From positions 1-26,301 of the forward strand of contig VSQE01000032.1 of NCBI GenBank assembly GCA_009775705.1: a stretch of DNA of 26,301 bases, in the 5' to 3' direction. Made by a program: the position numbers and the translations under genes. Shown here in pieces: positions 15,052 to 23,285 of this stretch. The DNA is from Prevotellamassilia sp. (GTDB lineage Bacteria; Bacteroidota; Bacteroidia; Bacteroidales; Bacteroidaceae). Position 1 is the stretch's first letter; each line of letters begins with the position of its first letter. The notes beneath the pieces are model-generated. The model worked only from the letters and a program-made list of their open reading frames with translations, had not been told where the DNA came from and ran no database searches.

Positions 15052-16108
15052 AGTCTTTGATTATTTGGTTGAACTTTTCTTGTTCCTCGGCAGAGGGTAG
15101 GAAACGGACGCTGACGGGCTGTACGAAGAACGAGGCCCGAAGTTCCGGGAGCAGCCCGTTCTGTGTGCGCAGGCGGGCGGCGTCTTTTTCCGTGGTCACG
15201 GCCATGCGGCGCTTTGACGGCGGCAGGGCGGTGAAGGCACGGTTGATGCGCTCCACATCAGCCGACGTAAACTTGTGGTGGTCTCCGAATACGAGACGGT
15301 GCACGTTGCCTCCTTGATGCTCCACGTAAGTCCACAGAGGGTCGGGACGCGCGATGCCTGTCACTACAAGCACTTCCGCGTCCTTGTAGCCAAGGGTGCG
15401 GATATTGTCGTCCGTTTTGTCAAATAAGGGAGTGAGGCGGCCGTAGCCTAAGGTGGAGAAGAAAAGGTCCTGTCCCTGAAGCGGGCGGATGCGCTCCCGG
15501 TATTGGCGGAAGGGAGGATTCTTCCCCACGGTCTTCGTGACGACAATGACATTGGCCCTGCGCGCTCCGGAAGCCGGTTCGCGCAGGCGTCCGGCGGGGA
15601 GCAGGCTGTCGTTGAAATAGGGGCGGGAACAGTCTGTCAGGAGGATGTTCAGTCCGGCCTTTACGTAGCGGTGCTGGAAGGCATCGTCCAGAATGATGAC
15701 GTCCGTTTCAGGATGAGATCTCAGGAGGAGATCAATGCCTTTGCAACGGTCTTCGCAGACGGCAACGGTGAGCCGCGGAAGATTGCGTTTCATTTGCAAC
15801 GGCTCGTCCCCGCTATCGCGGGCATCCATGTCGGTGTGTACTTCCGCGAAGCCTTTGGTGCGGCGGCCGTAGCCCCGGCTGAGTACGGCCACATGGTGGC
15901 CACCGGCAAGCAGCAGACGCGCGATGTACTCCGTGTGGGGGGTCTTGCCGGTACCTCCTGCCGAGAGGTTTCCCACGCAGATTACCGGCAGAGGAAACCG
16001 GCGGCTGGGCAGCCATCCGCAGTCGAAGAGGCGGTTGCGCAACCTTGTTCCTGCACCGTAGAGCCAGGAAAAGGGCAGAAGAATCTTTATCACGGCAGAC
16101 ATAATCAT
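15014..16108 (-). CDS. lpxK: Tetraacyldisaccharide 4'-kinase LpxK
   Basis: LpxK phosphorylates the 4' position of the lipid A precursor at the inner membrane, the sixth step of the Raetz pathway. The call is 364 residues from ATG 16108. An N-terminal membrane-associated helix (VIKILLPFSWLYGAGTRLRN) is followed by the P-loop VGNLSAGGTGKTPHTEY with Lys55 in this numbering. Then come SRGYGR, the GDEP motif, and VIILDDAFQHRYV, all typical of LpxK. The frame extends to an ATG at 16159, but the added 17 residues (FQRGPPPSLLS) do not resemble the family and would start only 16 bases past sppA. The 3' end overlaps the PNP gene in another frame. Confidence 0.95.
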   Translation of the reverse strand: MIMSAVIKILLPFSWLYGAGTRLRNRLFDCGWLPSRRFPLPVICVGNLSAGGTGKTPHTEYIARLLLAGGHHVAVLSRGYGRRTKGFAEVHTDMDARDSGDEPLQMKRNLPRLTVAVCEDRCKGIDLLLRSHPETDVIILDDAFQHRYVKAGLNILLTDCSRPYFNDSLLPAGRLREPASGARRANVIVVTKTVGKNPPFRQYRERIRPLQGQDLFFSTLGYGRLTPLFDKTDDNIRTLGYKDAEVLVVTGIARPDPLWTYVEHQGGNVHRLVFGDHHKFTSADVERINRAFTALPPSKRRMAVTTEKDAARLRTQNGLLPELRASFFVQPVSVRFLPSAEEQEKFNQIIKDYVGKNSRNSAVD

Positions 16109-16174
16109 GGATAATAATGAGGGCGGCGGGCCGCGTTGAAAAAAACGCCTGCCCGCCACCGGTTCGGTTTACGC

Positions 16175-17938
16175 TTAGTTCAGATTGGGCTCAAACGGGA
16201 TGCGGGCCTGCAAGCAGTCGGTGCCCCGCAGCCCTTTGATGAAATGTAGCGGCTGGTAGTATACGCCCAGTGTGGCGCGCAGCTGCTGTTCCAGATAGTC
16301 CCCTCCCTGGGCCGTCTTCATCAGGCGGTCCAGCCAGGGTGTCATGCCCGGTTCTTCGGTCACGGCATATTCCTTCAGGCCGGCACGGCGTGCGGCTTCG
16401 GCCACGGCATTGTCCAGTGTGCCCAGACGGTCCACGAGTTTTATCTTCAGTGCCTGGCTGCCGGTCCATACGCGGCCCTGTGCGATGCTGTCTACGGCTT
16501 CGGGCTTCATCTTGCGGCCGGCGGCCACGCGTTTCAGGAAGAGTGAGTAGCCCCGTTCCACATAGTTCTGCATGGCGGCAGTCTCGGCCGCGCTGAAAGG
16601 ACGGCCCATGGCGCCGAAGTCCGAAGCCTCGTTGGTCTTCACCACATCGAAGTGCAGGCCCAGTTTGTCGGTCAGCAGTCCCGTAGCGTCGGGCACCATG
16701 CCGAAGATGCCGATGCTGCCGGTGAGGGTGGTCGGTTCGGCAAAGATATAGTCCGCGCCGCAGGCCATGTAGTAACCGCCCGAGGCTGCCATGCCGCCCA
16801 TCGAGACCACCACGGGTTTCTTTTTCTTGAGTTGTTGGATGGCGTGCCACATCTGTTCGGAGGCATACGCGCTGCCACCGCCCGAATTGATGCGGAGCAC
16901 CACGGCTTTCACCTTTTCGTCGTTCATCAGGCGGTCCAGATCTTCCACCACTTTCGGACCTACGATCTGGGCTTCCTGGCTCAGACCGCCGCTCTGTTCG
17001 GCGCCGACAATGCCGCCGAAGGCATAATACACGGCCACTTTGTCATCGCTGTCGCCGGCTTCATGCAGCTGCGCCAGTGCCGAAGGAGAGATGAACTTCA
17101 CTTTTTCCGTACCGGTCAGGCGGCGCAGATAGTCGCGCGTTCCGTCGATGTAGGTCAGCGAGTCCACCAGTCCCAACTTCACGTATTCGGGTGTTTTGGT
17201 CAGGGCCATGTAGCGGTCGGCGTAGGAGCTCAGGGTTTCGGCCTTGATGTGTCGTGAGGCGGCCACGTCCTTGCACACGTTGTTCCAGATGTCGGAGATG
17301 AACGAATGCACCTGCTCGCGGTTGGCGTCGCTCATTTCCGTACGGGTGTAAGGCTCCACGTAGCTCTTGTAGGTTCCCACGCGGAACACCTGCATTTTCA
17401 CGCCCACTTTTTCCAGCAGGTCCTTGAAGAAGATGGGTTGCGAGGCGATGCCGTGCCAGTCGAGCATGCCTTCGGGATTGATCAGAATCTTGTCGGCCAC
17501 GCTGGCCAGATAGTAGGTGCCCTGCATGTAGTTGTCGGCATAGGCCACCACGAATTTTTTGGATTTCTTGAAGTCCAGCAGTGCCTTGCGCAGTTCTTCG
17601 AGCGAGGCGAAGTCGGCGCTCAGCACACCGCCTTCAAGGTAGATGCCGGCGATCTTGTCGTTCGTCTTGGCCGTTTTGATGGCTTTCAGCAGGTTGTCGA
17701 GGCCCTGTTCCGCCATGGCGGGATTGCCCATCAGTTCGGCAAACGGGTTCTCCCGGGCCTGTTCCGTCAGTGTGCCGTTCAGGTTCAGACGCAGTACGGT
17801 CTTTTCGTCCAGAGTGGGTTTCTGGTTTCCCAAGGCGATGACGCTCAGCATCATGACCGTGCCCATGACCAGCATGAAGATGCCGATACAGAAAAAGCCT
17901 ACTACTGTGGCCAGCACTTGTTTAAGGAATGAGTTCAT
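16175..17938 (-). CDS. sppA: Signal peptide peptidase SppA, 67-kDa type
   Basis: SppA is a membrane-bound serine protease that degrades signal peptides left in the inner membrane. The 587-residue product has an N-terminal membrane helix (about 9-37) and two tandem ClpP/crotonase-like domains, as in the long SppA form. The catalytic pair is visible: Lys191 in VGTYKSYVEPYTR (187-199) of the first domain, and Ser386 in MGGMAASGGYYMACGADY (380-397) of the second. The glycine run RINSGGGSAYASE (349-361) and TLTGSIGIFG mark the second domain. It lies 58 bases after xth and 66 bases before the chosen lpxK start, in a common leftward operon. Confidence 0.95.
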   Translation of the reverse strand: MNSFLKQVLATVVGFFCIGIFMLVMGTVMMLSVIALGNQKPTLDEKTVLRLNLNGTLTEQARENPFAELMGNPAMAEQGLDNLLKAIKTAKTNDKIAGIYLEGGVLSADFASLEELRKALLDFKKSKKFVVAYADNYMQGTYYLASVADKILINPEGMLDWHGIASQPIFFKDLLEKVGVKMQVFRVGTYKSYVEPYTRTEMSDANREQVHSFISDIWNNVCKDVAASRHIKAETLSSYADRYMALTKTPEYVKLGLVDSLTYIDGTRDYLRRLTGTEKVKFISPSALAQLHEAGDSDDKVAVYYAFGGIVGAEQSGGLSQEAQIVGPKVVEDLDRLMNDEKVKAVVLRINSGGGSAYASEQMWHAIQQLKKKKPVVVSMGGMAASGGYYMACGADYIFAEPTTLTGSIGIFGMVPDATGLLTDKLGLHFDVVKTNEASDFGAMGRPFSAAETAAMQNYVERGYSLFLKRVAAGRKMKPEAVDSIAQGRVWTGSQALKIKLVDRLGTLDNAVAEAARRAGLKEYAVTEEPGMTPWLDRLMKTAQGGDYLEQQLRATLGVYYQPLHFIKGLRGTDCLQARIPFEPNLN

Positions 17939-17996
17939 GTTTTTGTTCGTGTTTTATTGAGGTTAGAAATTTCAGATGACTTCTGTATGTTGCCTC

Positions 17997-18752
17997 TCAG
18001 AGGTCCAGGGTCAGTTCCACCGGGCAGTGGTCCGAGCCGTAGATCCCGTTGTGTATTGCGGCACCGGTCAGGTGTTCTTTCAGGCTGTCGGACGCCAGGA
18101 AATAGTCGATGCGCCAGCCCGCGTTCTTCTCCCGCGCTTTGAAACGGTAGGACCACCACGAATAGGCTCCTTCCAGATCAGGATAAAAGTAGCGGAACGT
18201 ATCGGTGAACCCGCTTTCCAGCAAGATGCCGAATTTCTCCCTCTCTTCGTCCGTAAAGCCTGCATTGCGGCGGTTGGTGCGGGGATTCTTCAGGTCTATC
18301 TCCCGGTGGGCCACATTCAGATCGCCGCAGACAATCACCGGTTTGCTTCCGCTGAGCTGCAGCAGGTAGCGGCGGAAGTCTTCCTCCCACGCCATCCGGT
18401 AGTCCAGCCGCCGCAGGCCGTCCTGAGAATTGGGCGTATAGACCGTCACCAGAAAGAAACGGTCCGTTTCCAAAGTGATGACGCGTCCCTCGCGGTCGTG
18501 GTCGGCCACGCCGATGCCGTAGCTGACGGCCAGCGGGTGGAGCCGCGTGAACACGGCCGTACCGGAATAGCCCTTTTTCTCGGCATAGTTCCAGTAGCTC
18601 TCGTATCCTTCAAAGGAGAGGTCCAGTTGCCCGGCCTGCATCTTTGTCTCCTGTAGGCAGACTATGTCCGCATCCAGTGCGGCGAAGCTCTCTCTGAATC
18701 CCTTCTCGCAACAGGCCCGCAGGCCGTTGACATTCCATGATACCAGTTTCAT
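17997..18752 (-). CDS. xth: Exodeoxyribonuclease III / class II AP endonuclease
   Basis: This Mg-dependent nuclease cuts at abasic sites and trims 3' ends in base excision repair. The 251-residue product carries the exonuclease III fold motifs: SWNVNGLRA (5-13), LQETKMQ with the metal-binding Glu, VYTPNSQ, GDLNVAHREIDL, RIDYFLAS and the C-terminal catalytic GSDHCPV. ATG 18752 gives the usual start MKLVSWNVNG; an ATG two codons upstream (18758) is equally possible. It is the first gene of the xth-sppA-lpxK-PNP operon and has a -7-like box (TATTTTTG) about 25 bases upstream. Confidence 0.95.
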   Translation of the reverse strand: MKLVSWNVNGLRACCEKGFRESFAALDADIVCLQETKMQAGQLDLSFEGYESYWNYAEKKGYSGTAVFTRLHPLAVSYGIGVADHDREGRVITLETDRFFLVTVYTPNSQDGLRRLDYRMAWEEDFRRYLLQLSGSKPVIVCGDLNVAHREIDLKNPRTNRRNAGFTDEEREKFGILLESGFTDTFRYFYPDLEGAYSWWSYRFKAREKNAGWRIDYFLASDSLKEHLTGAAIHNGIYGSDHCPVELTLDL

Positions 18753-18783
18753 AGGCATTATATAAAATGTGTATATCAGTGAA

Positions 18784-18791
18784 CAAAAATA
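18784..18791 (-). promoter_or_regulatory. Probable -7 box of the xth operon
   Basis: TATTTTTG on the minus strand fits TAnnTTTG, 25 bases before the first ATG. The matching -33 position does not show TTTG, so support is partial. Confidence 0.45.
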
Positions 18792-18970
18792 CGAATATCT
18801 TTCCGAAAAAGTGCGCCCGCACTGAAAAAGTTGAAAACGGGGTGGGAGAACGAAGGGTAGCGTACAACCTTTTCCGGAGGTGGAGAAAAAGGCCCGGCGG
18901 TCGTTTCACGTTTGGTGGCGATAAGGAAAGCAGGCGTTTCCGTCCGAATGTAAACGTAGGTTAATTAACA

Positions 18971-19002
18971 TTTGCATTTCGCCCTTTGAGGTGTTATATT
19001 TG
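18971..19002 (+). promoter_or_regulatory. Promoter of a short RNA
   Basis: TTTG (18971-18974), 20 bases, then TATATTTG (18995-19002) match the Bacteroidota consensus. A terminator follows within about 50 bases and no ORF lies between, so this promoter seems to serve an RNA and not a protein. Confidence 0.7.
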
Positions 19003-19006
19003 CACC

Positions 19007-19053
19007 AGCAAAGTAGAAGATCCCTGAAAAGCCGCCTAACGGGCGGCTTTTTT
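19007..19053 (+). ncRNA. Candidate very short non-coding RNA
   Basis: From the expected transcription start (about 19007) to the T run at 19048-19053 the transcript would be about 47 bases. Its first half is purine-rich and unstructured (AGCAAAGTAGAAGATCCC); its second half is the terminator hairpin. I recognise no known RNA family. It may be a small regulatory RNA or a by-product of early termination ahead of the etf genes about 430 bases downstream. Confidence 0.5.
19029..19053 (+). terminator. Rho-independent terminator of the short RNA
   Basis: An eight-bp GC-rich stem (19029-19036 with 19042-19049) and a five-base loop run into six T. The matching A residues at the left allow a longer stem. 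It is oriented with the promoter at 18971-19002. Confidence 0.85.
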
Positions 19054-19067
19054 CGTTGCTTAACGTG

Positions 19068-19154
19068 AAAAAAACATCCTATCTTTTTTAAAAAAGGTCC
19101 CATCTTGTTCAAAAAAGATACTATGTTGTGAAAAAAAGGTCCGTTCCTGTTCTG
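19068..19154. repeat. Four degenerate repeats with A-tracts phased at about 21 bp
   Basis: A-tracts of six or seven bases start at 19068, 19090, 19111 and 19131, so the steps are 22, 21 and 20 bases. The stretches between them are related (GGTCCCATCTTGTTC, GATACTATGTTGTG, GGTCCGTTCCTGTTC). Repeated in-phase A-tracts are known to bend DNA. It lies between the short RNA and the etf promoter. Confidence 0.65.
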
Positions 19155-19170
19155 TTTCCGAGAAACCTCA

Positions 19171-19203
19171 ACGTTAAACTTTGAGGGTATACGTTAAATT
19201 TTG
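19171..19203 (+). repeat. Direct repeat ACGTTAAA[C/T]TTTG
   Basis: Two 13-base copies differ at one base, at 19171-19183 and 19191-19203, with a period of 20 bases. They follow the A-tract repeats. The remainder of this stretch up to 19358 shows no convincing gene. Confidence 0.6.
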
Positions 19204-19358
19204 TGTGGAAATTTTTTTATACGTTTTTTTGCCATGGCTGGATTTTTCGGGAGAACCCCTTGTTTGCCGGCAGCTCGTTTCATTGAAAATATTGCAGAGG
19301 GATCTGGTAGTTCAGCCAACTCCGGGAAAACGGGTAGATGTAAAAATATTCTGAAAAC

Positions 19359-19389
19359 TTGGTGGTGTGGGTGGAAATGGTTACATTTG
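19359..19389 (+). promoter_or_regulatory. Promoter of the etfBA-acyl-CoA dehydrogenase operon
   Basis: TTGG (19359-19362), 19 bases, then TACATTTG (19382-19389) fit the Bacteroidota promoter. The leader is about 85 bases and contains a weak hairpin (GACCC at 19395 with GGGTC at 19423). Confidence 0.75.
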
Positions 19390-19479
19390 CCACCGACCCT
19401 TTCTGTCGCCGCGGGCAGGAGCGGGTCCAAACATGGAAAACAAATCTATTAACACACCTATTTTTTACAGAATAAGGAT

Positions 19480-20355
19480 ATGAGTCTGAAAATTGTAGTA
19501 CTTGCCAAGCAAGTACCCGACACCCGAAACGTGGGGCCTGATGCCATGACACCCGAGGGAACGGTGAATCGTGCCGCCTTGCCTGCCATTTTCAACCCCG
19601 AGGACCTCAATGCGCTGGAACAGGCGCTGCGACTGAAAGAACAACATCCCGGATCGACGGTCTCCGTCCTGACGATGGGACCGCCGCGTGCTACGGATGT
19701 GATCCGCGAGGGTCTTTTCCGTGGTGCCGACAACGGATACCTGCTCACCGACCGCGCTTTTGCCGGCGCCGACACGCTGGCAACGAGCTATGCCCTGAGT
19801 CAGGCTATCCGCAAGATCGGCATGCCCGACATCGTTATCGGCGGCCGTCAGGCCATTGACGGCGACACGGCTCAGGTGGGTCCGCAGGTGGCACAGAAAC
19901 TCGACCTGAACCAGGTGACTTACGTGACGAGTGTGGACGAGGTGAAGGACGGCAAGGTGACGGTGACGCGCCATATCGACGGAGGCATTGAGCGGGTGGA
20001 GGCTCCGCTGCCCATCCTGCTCACGGTGAACGGCAACGCTGCGCCCTGCCGGCCGCGCAATGCCAAGCTGGTGATGAAGTACAAACGCGCCAGCGCCCCG
20101 ATGGAGCGTCCTGCCGACGGCAGCCTGCCATATGCTGGGGAATATGAGAAGAAGCCTTATCTGACCGTGACGCAGTGGAGCGTGGCCGATGTGGACGGCG
20201 ACCTGGCGCAGTGCGGTCTGGCCGGCTCGCCCACGAAAGTGAAAGCCGTGCAGAACATCGTGTTCAAGGCGAAGGAAAGCAAGCGATTGGGCAGCGGCGA
20301 TGCCGACATAGAGGGACTGGTAAAAGAATTGTTGGACAGCCATACAATAGGATAA
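19480..20355 (+). CDS. etfB: Electron transfer flavoprotein, beta subunit
   Basis: EtfB pairs with EtfA to carry electrons from acyl-CoA dehydrogenases to an acceptor. The 291-residue product has the EtfB fold: KIVVLAKQVPDTRN at the start, NPEDLNALEQALRLKE, and the EtfB signature GGRQAIDGDTAQVGPQVA (121-138). Near the C-terminus, GLAGSPTKVKAV matches the linker found in bacterial and clostridial EtfB proteins. It is longer than the roughly 255 residues of mitochondrial EtfB, as is usual for anaerobes. etfA follows after five bases. Whether the pair performs electron bifurcation cannot be settled by eye. Confidence 0.96.
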   Translation: MSLKIVVLAKQVPDTRNVGPDAMTPEGTVNRAALPAIFNPEDLNALEQALRLKEQHPGSTVSVLTMGPPRATDVIREGLFRGADNGYLLTDRAFAGADTLATSYALSQAIRKIGMPDIVIGGRQAIDGDTAQVGPQVAQKLDLNQVTYVTSVDEVKDGKVTVTRHIDGGIERVEAPLPILLTVNGNAAPCRPRNAKLVMKYKRASAPMERPADGSLPYAGEYEKKPYLTVTQWSVADVDGDLAQCGLAGSPTKVKAVQNIVFKAKESKRLGSGDADIEGLVKELLDSHTIG

Positions 20356-20360
20356 ATATC

Positions 20361-21383
20361 ATGAATAACGTTTTCGTATATTGCGAAATAGACAAGCATA
20401 GTGTGGAGGAGGTTTCTTTCGAACTCCTCACGAAAGGCCGCAAGCTGGCCGACGAACTGGGAGTGAAACTCGAAGCCATCGCTGCGGGCTGCGGCATCAC
20501 GGGAAAGGTGGAAAAGGATATACTTTCCTACGGTGTGGACAAACTCCACGTGTTCGATGCCGAAGGGCTCTATCCTTATACCTCGAAACCGCACACGAGC
20601 ATCCTCGTCAACCTTTTCAAGCAGGAACAGCCGCAGATCTGCCTCATGGGCGCCACGGTCATCGGCCGCGATCTCGGTCCGCGTGTCAGCTCCTCGCTGG
20701 TCAGCGGTCTGACGGCCGACTGCACCGCACTCGAAATCGGAGAGTATGACGACAGGAAGACGGGCAAGCACTATGACAACCTGCTCTATCAGATCCGTCC
20801 CGCATTCGGAGGCAACATCGTGGCAACGATCGTCAATCCCGAGAACCGTCCGCAGATGGCTACGGTGCGCAGTGGCGTGATGAAAGCCGAGAAAGTGGCT
20901 GAGGACTATAACGGCGAGATCGTCTACGAGGATGTGGCCCGGTTTGTGCCCGAGACCGACTATGTGGTGAAGGTGCTGGAGCGTCATGTGGAGAAGGCCA
21001 AAAATAATCTCAAAGGTTCGCCCATCATCGTGGCCGGAGGCTACGGAGTAGGCTCGAAAGAGGGTTTCGACCTGTTGCGCAAACTGGCGGCCGAACTTCA
21101 TGGGGAGGTGGGCGCCAGCCGTGCCGCCGTGGATGCCGGTTTCTGTGAGCACGACTTGCAGATCGGACAGACCGGCGTGACGGTGCGTCCGAAAGTGTAT
21201 ATCGCCTGCGGCATTAGCGGAGCTATCCAGCATGTGGCGGGAATGAAGGAGAGCGGCATTGTCATCTCCATCAATACCGACCCCGAAGCTCCCATCAACC
21301 AATTGGCCGATTACGTCATTACGGGCAGCGTGGAGGAAGTGGTGCCCAAGATGATCAGGTTCTACAAGGCGAACAGCAAGTAA
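20361..21383 (+). CDS. etfA: Electron transfer flavoprotein, alpha subunit
   Basis: EtfA binds FAD and forms the heterodimer with EtfB. The chosen ATG 20361 gives 340 residues beginning MNNVFVYCEIDKHSVEEVSF; the frame is open upstream but that part is a shadow of etfB. The FAD-binding C-terminal domain shows PIIVAGGYGVGSKEGF (221-236), GASRAAVDAGF (251-261), QIGQTG (267-272) and YIACGISGAIQHVAGM (280-295). There is no N-terminal ferredoxin domain. It is tightly coupled to etfB and is followed 35 bases later by an acyl-CoA dehydrogenase, its likely electron donor. Confidence 0.96.
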   Translation: MNNVFVYCEIDKHSVEEVSFELLTKGRKLADELGVKLEAIAAGCGITGKVEKDILSYGVDKLHVFDAEGLYPYTSKPHTSILVNLFKQEQPQICLMGATVIGRDLGPRVSSSLVSGLTADCTALEIGEYDDRKTGKHYDNLLYQIRPAFGGNIVATIVNPENRPQMATVRSGVMKAEKVAEDYNGEIVYEDVARFVPETDYVVKVLERHVEKAKNNLKGSPIIVAGGYGVGSKEGFDLLRKLAAELHGEVGASRAAVDAGFCEHDLQIGQTGVTVRPKVYIACGISGAIQHVAGMKESGIVISINTDPEAPINQLADYVITGSVEEVVPKMIRFYKANSK

Positions 21384-21418
21384 ATAAATAGAAACACAGA
21401 AAACAAGTTTTGTTTGTA

Positions 21419-23128
21419 ATGGCAAATCATTATACAGACCATCCCGAACTGCGCTTTGAGCTGAACCATCCGCTCATGAAGCGCATCGTGGAGTTGAAGG
21501 AACGCAACTTCCGCGACAAAGACAATTATGACTATGCGCCGCTCGACTTTGAGGACGCTATGGACAGTTACGACCGAGTGCTCGACATCGTGGGCGAGAT
21601 TGCCGGCACGACCATTGCCGACAACGCCGAGGGCGTGGACATCGAAGGTCCCCACCACGAAGGCGACCGTGTGCGTTACGCCAGCGGCACGGCGGCCAAT
21701 CTGGACGCGATGGTGAAGGCCGGCATGAACGGCATGACCATGCCGCGCAGATATGAAGGCCTCAATTTCCCCATCACTCCTTATACGATGTGTGCCGAGC
21801 TTGTGGCTGCCAGCGATGCCGGTTTCGGAAACATCTGGAGCTTGCAGGACTGCATCGAGACGCTCTACGAATTCGGCAACGAGGACCAGCACAGCCGTTT
21901 CATCCCGCGTATCTGCGCCGGCGAGACCATGTCGATGGACCTCACTGAGCCTGACGCCGGTTCCGACTTGCAGAGCGTGATGCTCAAGGCTACCTACGAT
22001 GAGACGGAAGGTTGCTGGAGGCTGAATGGAGTGAAGCGCTTCATTACGAACGGCGATGCCGATCTGCATCTTGTCCTGGCCCGCAGCGAAGAGGGCACGA
22101 CGGATGGCCGCGGACTCTCCATGTTCATCTACGACAAGCGCGACGGCGGAGTGAACGTACGCCGCATCGAGCACAAGTTGGGCATCCACGGCTCGCCCAC
22201 CTGCGAACTGGTCTACAAGAACGCCAAGGCCGAGCTTTGCGGCGACCGCAAGCTGGGACTTATCAAATACGTCATGGCCCTGATGAACGGCGCGCGTCTC
22301 GGCATCGCCGCCCAGAGTGTGGGGTTGTCGCAGGCCGCCTACAACGAAGGTCTGGCATACGCGCAGGACCGCGAACAGTTCGGAAAGAAAATTATCGAGT
22401 TCCCCGCCGTCTATGACATGCTGGCCCTGATGAAGGCCAAACTCGATGCCGGCCGCGCCCTGCTCTATCAGTGTGCCCGCTATGTGGATATCTACAAGGC
22501 TCTTGACGACATTGCCCGCGAGCGCAAGCTGGAGGCCGACGAACGCAAGGAACAGAAGACCTACGCCAAACTGGCCGACTCGCTCACGCCGCTGGCTAAG
22601 GGCATGAACTCGGAATACTGCAACCAGAACACGTTCGATGCGTTGCAGATTCACGGTGGTTCCGGCTTCATGATGGATTATCCCATCCAGCGCTATTACC
22701 GCGATGCGCGCATCACCAACATTTACGAGGGTACGACCCAGTTACAGGTGGTGGCTGCCATCCGCTATGTGACTAACGGCAGCTATCTGGCCCAGATGCG
22801 CGACTTCGAGGCCGCTGCGGTATCGGCCGACATGCAGCCCCTGCAGGCCCGTGCCAAGGTCATGGCCGACAAGTTCGAGGAGGCCGTGGCCTATGTGAAA
22901 GAGGCCGGCGACCAGTGTTTCCACGATATCTGTGCCCGTCACCTTGTAGAGATGGCAGCCGATGTCATCATGCTTCATCTCCTCCTCCGCAATGCGACTG
23001 AGGCTCCCGGGATGTTCGCGAAGTCGGCCCATGTCTATGCCAACTTTGTCGAGGCGGAGGTGGCCAAGCACCACGCATGGGTGATGAACATGACCGTCGC
23101 TCAGCTTGACAACTATCGTCAGGCATAA
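21419..23128 (+). CDS. Acyl-CoA dehydrogenase
   Basis: This FAD enzyme oxidises an acyl-CoA to the 2,3-enoyl-CoA, or runs in reverse in anaerobes, with electrons passed via Etf. The 569-residue product has the N-terminal helical domain, MDLTEPDAGSDLQS (173-186) at the flavin and substrate site, the middle beta domain, QIHGGSGFMMDYPIQRYYRD (410-429), and the catalytic Glu437 in NIYEGTTQLQ (434-443). About 125 residues follow the core as a helical C-terminal extension, which many bacterial homologues have. ATG 21419 (MANHYTDHPELRF) is preferred over the TTG three codons upstream. The chain length of its substrate cannot be read from sequence; short-chain (butyryl/propionyl) is likely from the anaerobic context. 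Confidence 0.94.
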   Translation: MANHYTDHPELRFELNHPLMKRIVELKERNFRDKDNYDYAPLDFEDAMDSYDRVLDIVGEIAGTTIADNAEGVDIEGPHHEGDRVRYASGTAANLDAMVKAGMNGMTMPRRYEGLNFPITPYTMCAELVAASDAGFGNIWSLQDCIETLYEFGNEDQHSRFIPRICAGETMSMDLTEPDAGSDLQSVMLKATYDETEGCWRLNGVKRFITNGDADLHLVLARSEEGTTDGRGLSMFIYDKRDGGVNVRRIEHKLGIHGSPTCELVYKNAKAELCGDRKLGLIKYVMALMNGARLGIAAQSVGLSQAAYNEGLAYAQDREQFGKKIIEFPAVYDMLALMKAKLDAGRALLYQCARYVDIYKALDDIARERKLEADERKEQKTYAKLADSLTPLAKGMNSEYCNQNTFDALQIHGGSGFMMDYPIQRYYRDARITNIYEGTTQLQVVAAIRYVTNGSYLAQMRDFEAAAVSADMQPLQARAKVMADKFEEAVAYVKEAGDQCFHDICARHLVEMAADVIMLHLLLRNATEAPGMFAKSAHVYANFVEAEVAKHHAWVMNMTVAQLDNYRQA

Positions 23129-23159
23129 CCGTCAGCGGGCGGAAACATAGTACGGAAAG

Positions 23160-23204
23160 TCCGGAGAGGAATACCTTGCGGCCCTTCTCCGGATTTTCTT
23201 TTTT
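23160..23204 (+). terminator. Terminator of the etf operon
   Basis: An eight-bp stem (23160-23167 with 23186-23193) and an 18-base loop are followed by TTTTCTTTTTT. It lies 31 bases after the acyl-CoA dehydrogenase stop. Confidence 0.85.
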
Positions 23205-23285
23205 GCAGAAAATGTTCTTTCCTTTGTCACAAATGGCCCGCACATGTGTTTATAAATAATAGAAGGAATCAATTCTAACAGTAAT

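Noticed and set aside
18767..18964. 65-residue plus-strand ORF after the xth start
   Set aside because: It overlaps the xth promoter region and has no recognisable feature.
19201..19452. 83-residue plus-strand ORF before etfB
   Set aside because: The etf promoter lies within it, so the etf transcript would begin inside the frame; no family-like sequence.
20157..21425. 422-residue minus-strand ORF and the 430-residue one at 21362-22654
   Set aside because: Antisense to etfA and acyl-CoA dehydrogenase; His-rich composition typical of shadows.
23205..23285. Promoter for the LRR/transglutaminase gene
   Set aside because: TTTG at 23223 and AT-rich sequence near 23240-23255 exist, but no TAnnTTTG box at the right spacing.
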